From positions 1 through 40,335 of the forward strand of contig JAGFNK010000469.1 of the NCBI GenBank assembly GCA_025769875.1: a stretch of 40,335 nucleotides of DNA. Reading direction: 5' to 3'. Source of the DNA: Russula earlei. Taxonomy: Eukaryota > Basidiomycota > Agaricomycetes > Russulales > Russulaceae. The notes under the pieces are model-generated. The model had not been told where the DNA came from and searched no databases. It saw only the letters and a program-made list of their open reading frames with translations. The position numbers and the translations under genes were made by a program. Positions 30,054 to 38,325 of this stretch are shown here, in pieces (positions within the stretch are counted from its first letter, which is position 1; each line of letters begins with the position of its first letter).

Positions 30054-32751
30054 CTACTTGTTGTCCATGTCGCTCCCATCATTCATGACCCAAAATTTGG
30101 AGGAATAGAGGATGTTTGCACACTTCTTACGCTTACCACGTCCTTCTACAGCTTGAATAGCCTGAGTTGTATCAACTACCTCACCTTGAATGGACTCCAT
30201 TGAAGCACACTCTGCATCTGCAGTTGAAACAAGGCCACCTTCTTCTCCTGGTATGTACAGCTTGTCATTGTCATCGCAATCCATAGAGTTGGAGCATTCA
30301 AGTTGTGTATGTGCGGAAACAACGTCTGTCATGGGAACTTCACTGTCATCACCATGAATATCAATAGCACTCTCTTCAAGGTCCTCCGCTTGTTCTTGTA
30401 GCACAGTAAGTGTAGGAGGTGCATGGTGGGGCACACCGCCTTGGGAACGTGGCTGTGTGATCTCTGCCCAAAACATCGGGTCCACTGTAACAAGCTCACG
30501 AAGTGCTTTTGATGCCTCACGACTGGTCAGGCTGGTGTAAGACAGGTTGAAATCTCCAGCCCTGCACATTTCCCAAGCCTGACAACGTCTTAATCAACAA
30601 AGCAATGCATAGATGGGAGAGCAAACTTACCTTCTTAATAATATCAGGCTTATTGAGAGCCTGATAAGCCATCCAAATCCAGTGTACAGTCCGATCCTGT
30701 AGTATTTTGATACTGGTATCAAGTTTTACGTCTTGTACTGGGCGTCCAGCTTTGAGTTGACTAAGAACTTCACGGACCACATCTTCATGGGCTGATTTCT
30801 TGAGTGAATGCTTGAAAATTCGCTGTAAGCCAACATCACAAGGCTGAAATAAGCCAGTCATGCCAGCAGGAATGAAGATAACAATGATAGACGCATGTTT
30901 CAAAGCCATCCAATCCAGGAATTCTTTGGAGCGATGGACTGACCAGCAGTCGATGAGCCACAAGGCCATTTGGTCGTAGTCCAGCCCAAGCTCCTTCCGG
31001 ATGTTGTCAAAATAAGGTGCCAGTGTGATGTTCACAAAGTTTTGCATTGTCGCAATCGTGGACCAGTATGTAGTCATCTTAGAGAGCTCAAAGAGGAATC
31101 CAGCCTTGTCCGACTCATACCGGCTCCGTGCAGTGGGGCTAGGGAGTGACTTGTGATTCTGCCCTTTGTGGATGGCTTGAATGGGTAAAAGTCTGCCATG
31201 GTTTGTGACACTAGGAAAGATTGTGAGGGCACGTTTCTCCTCCGCACCAACAGTGGCAACTTGATTTGAACCAGACGATGCGTAAGTCATGTGGCAGCCC
31301 TGTGCCAAGACAACCTGAGTCTGATCGCTGTTGACGATCAGCGCTGATGGTATCATTTCATCCTTCACAACCCATGCTATTCGCAAGAATGCCTTCCCTA
31401 GGATCTCATCTGCATTTTCTGGGATCTTCTGGCCTGCACGTGTCGATCGCCGCATATTCCAGCCTAGCGCACAATGAAGGAACTTCAAGACAAACGCCTC
31501 AGAACATCGGAAGAGTGTGCCATCGGGTGATGGCTCCTTGAAGATTTTGGGTGCGCAATGTTGGAAATGAGCAATGATTAGCCCTTGGACAGTGTTCAAG
31601 GTGAGCGTGACAGATGCTTCACGAAGACCACTGATGTACTTTAATACCTCTGCTGTTGCGTCAGGATATTTTACCTGGGGCAAGGTGTTAGCTGGTGGTG
31701 ATGGCAACTCCTGCAACGCACCAGGACTCCAACCCTTGTTGTAAGGCCTCCTGGCGTCTTGCCCCTTGCCGCCCGCTCAAGAGTCTTTCCACTCCAGACT
31801 GGACGAACACCGGATCGATCAATCCAACCACCAAGGGTTTGAGGGGCAAGTTTGTCGAAGAGAACAGGATCCTTCAACTTGAGTTCATGAACGATCTTGG
31901 TGGGTTTCATACTTGGATGGTGTTTGGATACTTGGTCAATTATTGACCAAACGAGTGGTGACATCCAGTTTGTCAAGACAGCTTCTTTGTACTCGGTCAC
32001 TTGCGGTCGTCCAACATCTGTCCGCTCACGACACTTGTCCTCTTTGAAAGCACGATTCGGACGTGTTGCTTCGGCCACATTCAATGATGAAGATTGTTCT
32101 GAAACGAGCACCACCTTGGCTTTGATTATCTTGCCATTTGAGTCTCGCTTTCCTGACTTTATTTCACTAGTTATGTTCCTACTCCTGCATTTGCGCTGAC
32201 GCTGCATTGCTCCTTCTGTTTTCTGTCGCTTGGCCTGTTCTGCACGTGCATCATCACCCACTTTCAACTGTTCCATGTTCTCCCTCCATTCCAAGGACAT
32301 CCGTGCCTGATCAGCCGCTGCGACGTCAGCTGTAACAGGCTTGAAAAAGCTGTGTAATGATCCAGCCTTCACAATTGAGTGCCGTGCAGATGGGTCGTGT
32401 TTACACTTCTTCACAGATTCGAGGTCAGAGGGCCCAGCGGAGGATATGGTTGTGAAGTTGCATGATGTGGATGGGACATCAGGCCATCCAGTAACTATTG
32501 GTGAGTGTTCTGCAGGTATGGCGCGTGTGGGTGCATCCATGGATATACCAATCCCTACTGTTGTTTGCTTCTGCAGGGGAGCCGTAACTACAGGAAAGAA
32601 GAAGCCTCCATCACCTGGAACAATACCGAATGTATAGATATGACCCTCAGGCGGGTCCTGGTCCGCTGGTCGCTAAGGAAATATCAGATTCAGCTTGCAG
32701 ACACCTATTGACTTTGTAACTCACCAGCTCGAGGTCACTGCTGTGCAACAT
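30054..32751 (-). CDS. Pogo-like DDE_1 transposase, 848 aa, four exons
   Basis: Predicted exons on the minus strand: 32751-32725, 32672-31722, 31674-30631 and 30578-30054; introns of 52, 47 and 52 bp, all GT-AG and all in phase 0. The joined frame has no stop. Exon 1 starts MLHSSDLEL. The N-terminal third is basic (KRQKTEGAMQRQRKCRSR) with a KAGSLHSFFKPV motif near residue 115, then a probable helix-turn-helix (TNWMSPLVWSIIDQVSKHHP). The DDE_1 catalytic domain has Asp in LIVNSDQTQVV, Asp in ALWLIDCWSVHRS and Asp in GLFQPCDVGLQR, with the family blocks EEKRALTIF and TYWSTIATM. The tail is acidic and ends with a basic GRGKRKK patch. Fungal pogo transposases such as Fot1 are nearer 550 residues, so this is long. 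Apparently intact, unlike almost everything around it. Confidence 0.88.
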
Positions 32752-32774
32752 GCATGAACATAGAGATCCTTTCT

Positions 32775-33854
32775 TCAGTGGCTGTGTCGGGTTGAAGGAG
32801 AGGTATTTGTGCAGGCAGGATAAAGTGTGCAGCCTGCATTAGTCGCAAAGATGAGGCAGGAGTGGGTATCTTGTTGACGTGTTATTGGTAAGTCCTCCTC
32901 CGCAAACTCGTGTGGTATGTGGGTATTGATCCACCATGCCACGGCAGCTTTCACCTCAGTATCATTGCCACCCAATGAGTCACCATATCGGATGGTTGAC
33001 CGGGCAGCGTCAACTACGACTGCAACCCAATGGTTGTTGTTGACATTTACAATCCCAACAACTGTCGTCCGTATACCATTTGCTAACTCCTCTCCAACAT
33101 TCCGTAAATGGTGAGCTCCGCCGACCGCATTGTATGGGGTGGTATTTCTGGTACGATAGATCTGCACTATTTTATGAAAGAAGCTGAGATTCACAACCTC
33201 ACAGAGGGACTGTGGATCCATTCCAGAGTGAGCAACATTCCATCGGAGAAGGTCGAGTTGGTGATTGCCGTGAGCAGTTGCCAACCAGTCCTGAGAAAGA
33301 TAGCTTGCTAATTTAATGACTGGTTCAGCTTCAGTAAACCCATGCACATCACCAGCCCAAGGGATGGCTAGGAACATAGCCTGTGCCTCTTCACATAGAC
33401 GTCGCCTATCTGGCGAGCGGTAGGACGCTGCGGCAGTCCTCTCTTTCATCAGCCATAGCTCTGCGCTGCTCCACGGGCCTGTCACATACATGCGCAGCAA
33501 GGAGGTTTCCCTCCAGTATGACAAGACCCAGAGTGGGAAGCGGAGTTTTCGAGCTGGGTGGGATGTGGGCACATGTGGATAACGGATGGACATCGAATGT
33601 GTCTCTAGAGCCTTTTGGTGTATATTGTCAAGAAGGTTATGGGATGGGATTGGCCACGTTTTTAGGACCTCTACGTTGTCGGTAAATGTAGGCAACTGTC
33701 CTGAGACGAAATGTGCTATGTTCACTGTTGTTACGGCCATTCTCAGCTGCACAGGCATTGGAAAAGTGAGGATCTGAGATATAGCACATTTGGGATCTGG
33801 GAGGAGGGCTTGACGGACATCTATTGGGATGATAAAGCTGTTCAGTGCAGTCAT
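32775..33854 (-). CDS. Ulp1-like (C48) cysteine protease of the transposon
   Basis: ATG at 33854 (the open frame extends 13 codons further up without ATG). The N-terminal 200 residues contain LKTWPIPSHNLLDNI, FPLWVLSYWRETSLL and LASYLSQDWLATAHGNHQLD, a pattern of mushroom Ulp1-family proteins. The C-terminal peptidase has His in VNNNHWVAVVVD, Asp in IRYGDSLGG, and Gln and Cys in RQQDTHSCLIFATNA, the Ulp1/SENP order His-Asp-Gln-Cys; the usual SCG is SCL. This frame ends at 32775. A one-base insertion near 32831-32836 seems to have diverted it, because the next frame gives AAHFILPAQIPLLQPD and ATEERISMFMHVAQQ to a stop at 32735, the expected family tail. With that tail it would overlap the transposase ATG (32751). 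Ulp1 proteases remove SUMO-like modifiers. Confidence 0.85.
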   Translation of the reverse strand: MTALNSFIIPIDVRQALLPDPKCAISQILTFPMPVQLRMAVTTVNIAHFVSGQLPTFTDNVEVLKTWPIPSHNLLDNIHQKALETHSMSIRYPHVPTSHPARKLRFPLWVLSYWRETSLLRMYVTGPWSSAELWLMKERTAAASYRSPDRRRLCEEAQAMFLAIPWAGDVHGFTEAEPVIKLASYLSQDWLATAHGNHQLDLLRWNVAHSGMDPQSLCEVVNLSFFHKIVQIYRTRNTTPYNAVGGAHHLRNVGEELANGIRTTVVGIVNVNNNHWVAVVVDAARSTIRYGDSLGGNDTEVKAAVAWWINTHIPHEFAEEDLPITRQQDTHSCLIFATNAGCTLYPACTNTSPSTRHSH

Positions 33855-34541
33855 GGTTGTAGCTGCACGGTCCCAGGTATTCACTTGAAGCACGCAACAA
33901 TTTTTTCGACAAGGTTTTAATGTTTAAATCCCGACTCACATCCCGACTCACACTCAAGTTGCATCATGTCAGACCGCTGTCCTGACGTTAGCGCATGTCA
34001 CATGTTGCCTCTTGGCCCAATCAGGGCTTTGAAGAGATCTGAGATTTGTCACACAGTTTTCCCACCTTTGAAGAGTCGGTCGGTCATCAAAATCTGTCAC
34101 ATGTCACAAGCCATGAAGAGTTGGTCATATTAGTACTATGCAAGAGAACTGCTAAATAGGGAACAAGTCATAACCTTGTTATCAAGCACAATTGACAGAT
34201 GAGTAAGAAGTTGGAGTATGCTTACTAAGCATTCTCAGTCATGCTCAGTAAGCTGCTGAGTAAGAAGGCTCCTATTGATGAGTAAGAGCCTCTACTGTCC
34301 ACATGTTCACTGCTTTAGTACATGTGCAAAGCAGCTGATCCATACTGTTAGTTGGTTTAGGGCCAGTCCTTTGAGGACTTGTAGTTTGGTTCAGGGAATA
34401 GAGTTGCCCATAGGGCCCCTTATATAGGACACCTCTACTCACCCCTTTTGTCCATGTGAACAGGGTGGCCTCATAGAGGCTGGGTTTCCTCTACTAAGGA
34501 AGGGTCCTTCAAGGGCCCTCTCCGGGAAGTGGTTCATGACA

Positions 34542-36030
34542 AAAGGAATTTGATCTGCAAGGAGCTAAGCTGGCTACCATCTTGCAAGCAACAGCCTACC
34601 AAGGGATTTGAGAGTGGAAAAAGATCACACCCTGATGCTCAACACTAAAAAACCTACACTGTGCCAAAACAGCCATTGCTGAATACACCAGTGCACTCAA
34701 AACTGACCACACCATTTGGAAATCCATAAGAAAATGACCCATTGGTATAAAAGTCCAATGATTCCTCTATAACACCATGCATGCAACCCAAAAAATAGGT
34801 ATTTACTGGAAGAACATCCTGAACTACAAGGAATGTGAATACTGCACAACATGTAATGTAACTGAATCTATGGAGCACATCCTTGTACACTGTAATGCCA
34901 TGCCCACCTCCACCATTTGGGAGTTAGCAGGAGAACTTTGGCCACACAATCCACAACACTGGCTGATTCTACAGATTGGCCCTATGGTCAAACCCCCAAA
35001 GGTGCCACATGGGTCCTCCAAATCCTTATCTCTAAAGCAGCCCATCTTGTATGGGTCACAAGGTATGAACAAGTGATATATGAACACTCCCACACAGAGC
35101 AAGAACTCCACACCCAGTGGCTCCGTGCCATCAACACAAGACTCACTAATGACTGGATCACCACAACTATTATCAAATGAGACAAAAGGGCCCTTAATAC
35201 AGTTAGTGTTAAGATTCACCAATCTTATTTGCTTCTTGAGTGATAGAGTTGCTTGATATAGTTCAAGCACTAAACTTCAAGGTCTTTGATATTATCTCAG
35301 ACAAGAGTGTATGAAAGAGATGAGAGGAGCCTCTTATCACTTTTGAGAAGTAGATTTGTTAGAGAGAGAAATTCAATATGAATTTACAGAAAGTAAGTTG
35401 AGTGTAAGGCTCAACTTCAGATACACCAGAGTATTTATACCATATCTTAATAATGGCTGATCTGATTTGTATGAAACTTGGGAAGCACATAGCTGAGACC
35501 CACTACTATCCAAAAAAAGGTATTCCAGCTAAAAGGTATCAGTTATGACTCACATGTGAGTCATCCTTTCCAAGTATATGTAATCAATCCAGTAAGCAAT
35601 CACTAGGCATCAGTCATTCAATCAGTAAGCAATCACCAAGCATCAGTCAGCTAATCAGTAAGGAAGAGAGTAAGCAAGCATAGGTAAGCAGCCAGTCCTG
35701 AGCACAAGTCAAATCCTAACAGTCAGGGAGGGACACCTGGGAACATGTCCTACAAAAAAACATGGACCTCCTGAACAACTGGATATATAATCATGAGGTT
35801 TTAGTGGGTAGAAGGTTACTGTAAGTCTTTCCCTTGACTACAAACCCTGAGTCCCACACTGTCCCCATACCTGGGGACACATGTATGTGCATTTGTCCTC
35901 ACCCCCAGTCCCTGCACCAGCTACAGCATATTAGACAGGGCTGATCTGTTGTCTCCTGCTATCTAATAATTATTCCAGGCATCTAAGGTCATAGATAACT
36001 CCAAATAAAATGCTTTCCAAAAAAAAAAAC
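34542..36030 (+). pseudogene. 5'-truncated Tad-like LINE 3' end (RNase H/zf-RVT region)
   Basis: The reading starts KEFDLQGAKLATILQATAYQ (about 34545), then LHCAKTAIAEYTSALKTDHT, MHATQKIGIYWKNI (34777), the zinc-binding ECEYCTTCNVTESMEHILVH followed by C (about 34831-34893), STIWELAGELWP, ISKAAHLVWVTRYEQVIYEH, QWLRAINTRLTNDWITT, ALNTVSV, and after a solo LTR (35207-35721) TWEHVLQKNMDLLNNWIYNH, EVLVGRR. This order is the C-terminal end of fungal LINE ORF2 proteins (RNase H then zinc finger). Stops and a frameshift near 35000 make it dead. An AATAAA at 36004-36009 and an A11 tail at 36019-36029 mark the 3' end. It begins abruptly at the LTR-S end, consistent with 5' truncation. Confidence 0.85.
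35207..35721. mobile_element. Solo LTR (515 bp) inside the LINE
   Basis: It starts TGTTAAGATTCACC and ends AAATCCTAACA, with TGTTA/TAACA termini. It is flanked by GTTAG (35202-35206) and GTCAG (35722-35726), a 5-bp duplication with one change. The LINE protein reading is interrupted exactly here (ALNTV before, DTWEHVLQ after). It contains a TATTTATA box (about 35430) and about 2.3 tandem copies of a 34-bp unit containing AGTAAGCAATCAC at about 35586-35663. Confidence 0.88.
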
Positions 36031-36077
36031 AGATTCATCAAGTGCATCAATGAATGGGCCTGGTCATCAATGCAATC

Positions 36078-37332
36078 TAGGGTTTTTCTGGCCCGGCTTG
36101 GCCTGAAAGCCCTGGCTTTGGCTCGGCCCAAGGCAGCTTTGGCTTTCTAAAACCCCAGGCCAGGCCAAAGCCATCAAACCTGGCTTGGCTCTGGCTTGGC
36201 TCTGGCTTGGCCTGGCCTAGGCCATGGCTTTTGTATGTAAGATTTTCAGTATGTGAGCCCACTGGCCACATGACTTGTACCACCCCTTGCATGTTCACTT
36301 TCCCTTTGTCTTTCATCCCACTCACATCCCTCCTTCCAACTATCGTCATTCCTTTCACCTCACTCTCCTTTCCTCGCGTTCCCACTCTCGACGTCATCCC
36401 CACCACGTTGCCCACTCCATGTCAGCAGACTACGACAACGGCTCAATTCGAACGCCGTTGACGTCACTCGCCTTGCTGCTCAATGCCTTCATCCCTTTGG
36501 TCTTCAAGTCGGAGCACAGCTCCTCCCCACACTTCGACCTATGACATAACACCATTGCCATCTGGCTGCGCATTGCACCCTCCCAAGACCGTCCCTCAAG
36601 CATCATCCTCATGTCCACCACACGTCTACACATGGACCCGTATGATGCGTTCGTCATTGTCACCATTGTCTTACCTGAGGGCTCGCTGCCCACAGTGCCT
36701 TGCCCATTGTCATGGCCGCACTATTCGAGGGCTCGCTGCCCATAGCGTCTTGCCCCCGACATCATCGCCACATTGCCTCGTGCTCATGGATTTGCAGTAG
36801 GAGGACTTTAGAATAGCACTTTTGTATTTAAATATCAAATATATATTATGGAGTCGTTATGTTCTGGAGAGCATGATGAGGCATAGTAAGAGCATAGATT
36901 ATACATGTGGAATGAGTGAAGTCCAGTGTATGACATGGTACGCTGCAGGACGAAGCAATCTAAGACTGAGGAAAGGGATTACAAGCAACCAACATGACTG
37001 AGCATTGCACATTGACATATAGGCCACCAAAGCTTACATTGTACATGTACTTGACTCAAGCAAAAAGGAAGGTTGAGAGGGAAGCACAGATATGATGATG
37101 AAAAATGACAGGGAATGATGGTGTGTCCATGTCCATGCAAAGTTGATAAATTAAAGTTCGATGATTACCCCAAATGATCAAAGCTGGGGCTTGATGGCCC
37201 GGCTTTGGCTTTTCAAATCACAGGCCGGGCCAAAGCCATCATGAAGCCGTCACTTTGGCCTGGCTTGGCCCAGCCTATTTCAGCCTGGCTTGGCCCGGCT
37301 CACGGCCTGAGGCCGGGCCAGGCACATCCCTA
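36078..37332. mobile_element. Non-autonomous hAT element (1255 bp), 8-bp duplication
   Basis: It is bordered by a perfect 8-bp duplication ATGCAATC (36070-36077 and 37333-37340). The ends start TAGGGTTTTTCTGGCCCGGC and, on the other strand, TAGGGATGTGCCTGGCCCGG, close to the common hAT terminus TAGGGATG. Both subterminal regions (36088-36235 and 37190-37320) are packed with imperfect repeats of GGCCTGGCTTGGC-like units in both orientations, which may be transposase-binding sites. The interior (about 36240-37180) has short C/T-rich ORFs on the plus strand and no transposase, so it depends on a source elsewhere. Confidence 0.88.
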
Positions 37333-37340
37333 ATGCAATC

Positions 37341-38325
37341 CTGGAGGAGATGGCTATATCTGCTCTGGAGGGATGGGACCAGAGGTGGAGACTTGGAGTA
37401 GAGCACAACATGATGCACACAATGGCAAGTGTGAGGGACTGCCCATGGCATGGAAAAGAGGGGCCACCTATGCACATACACCTAAAATGATTCCTCAGGG
37501 AGAATGGCCCTCAAAAGTTAGCACAGGGCAAAAAACAAAAGCACATCTTGCATGACATGCTGTTGCTGTAAGAAGATGTTAGAAACAGTGAGTAAAGAAG
37601 AAAGTAAAAAAAAAAAGCAAATCATGGTTGTGTGTGCTAGCCACACAAAAGAAAGGAAGGGAAGGAAAAGGATGCTCACAGGGGGTGTGGTGCCACACAA
37701 AAAGCATTGTCACTGGCAAGGAGCATGCAAAAGAATCTGAAATGGGGAGAATCACTCTCAAAGTTAGCACAGGGGAAAAAGAACAAAAAACAAAAATGCA
37801 TTGTGCACACCAAGTGTGCAGTGTGCTTGGTGGAAAAGATTTTTTTTACTGCTTAGTATCTGATCTTTGATAATCACACCTGGTCATAAAAGGTGATTTT
37901 GGGAGTCAGCCAATCCAGTGACCCTACCACCATCTTTGTTTTAATTGTATATAATATATGATGTCACAAGGACATTCCTATCACAATGAATGTAGCAACA
38001 AGTAGAGAGGGCTTCACAGATGATGTTGGAGCTAAGAACTTGGTTGATAGTTGCTTTTTCACAGTAGGCATGGTGGTGTTAAAGTTTAAGAGGCCTAGCA
38101 CATGTGCATCATTACAGTAGTCAGTATCTGAGCTTCCTGCCTACCTGTCCACATTGGCAGGTGCTGATACTACAATGGTGCAGATAATGGGCTGAAGAAC
38201 AAATGGGCTCACTGCAGAACTAAACATGAGCAGACTTCACACATGCATTGATCCTGCAGACTGTTTTGCTCGCTGCCGAATATTGAACTGACACAACATG
38301 CCATCTACATTTACAGCTAAGCTAG
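37341..38325. other. Intergenic, no gene recognised
   Basis: Only short frames without protein character. A diverged direct repeat (GGGAGAATGG...AAAGTTAGCACAGGG) occurs at about 37498-37550 and 37743-37800, each followed by an A-rich run. A GTATATAATATATGATG tract is at about 37948. This is the downstream region of the PWWP gene. Confidence 0.4.

Larger units (their letters stand above)
29886..34133 (-). mobile_element. Pogo-like (DDE_1) DNA transposon carrying a Ulp1 protease gene
   Basis: The ends are CTAATACGACCAACTCTTCA at 29886 and, on the opposite strand from 34133, the same 20 bases with one change (C to T). TA flanks both sides (29884-29885 and 34134-34135), as expected for the Tc1/mariner/pogo superfamily. 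The TIRs are short (about 20 bp), with further CTCTTCA-like motifs inside both ends. It encodes two genes on the minus strand: a Ulp1-like protease (33854-32775) and a 848-residue transposase (32751-30054). Removing the element and one TA restores LTR-S except for about 10 extra bases relative to copy 1. Confidence 0.85.
29600..34541 (-). mobile_element. LTR-S family copy 2, split by a pogo-like transposon
   Basis: On the minus strand it starts TGTCATGAACC at 34541 and ends GAGTCCTGACA at 29600. Without the inserted 4.25-kb transposon it is about 0.7 kb and collinear with LTR-S copy 1 (5940-6899), except for a block at 6506-6785 present only in copy 1. No target-site duplication is seen (flanks AGAAC and AAAGG), so neighbouring sequence was lost or rearranged. 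Confidence 0.75.

Noticed and set aside
33637..33957. 106-codon minus-strand ORF at the 5' end of the protease gene
   Set aside because: It overlaps the protease frame, which carries the family-typical LKTWPIPSHNLLDN and FPLWVLSYW sequence; this alternative shows no similarity I recognise.
29600..34541. Reading the whole 4.9 kb as one retroelement with two LTR ends
   Set aside because: The outer pieces are two parts of the same single LTR, collinear with 5940-6899, and the inside is a DNA transposon with its own inverted ends and no reverse transcriptase.
35583..35665. CRISPR-like spaced repeats
   Set aside because: The repeats are two to three adjoining 34-bp tandem units inside a solo LTR with no unique spacers, in a eukaryotic context.
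36430..36800. ORFs on both strands within the hAT element
   Set aside because: They are short, overlap each other on both strands and lie in C/T-rich sequence; no transposase motif is seen.
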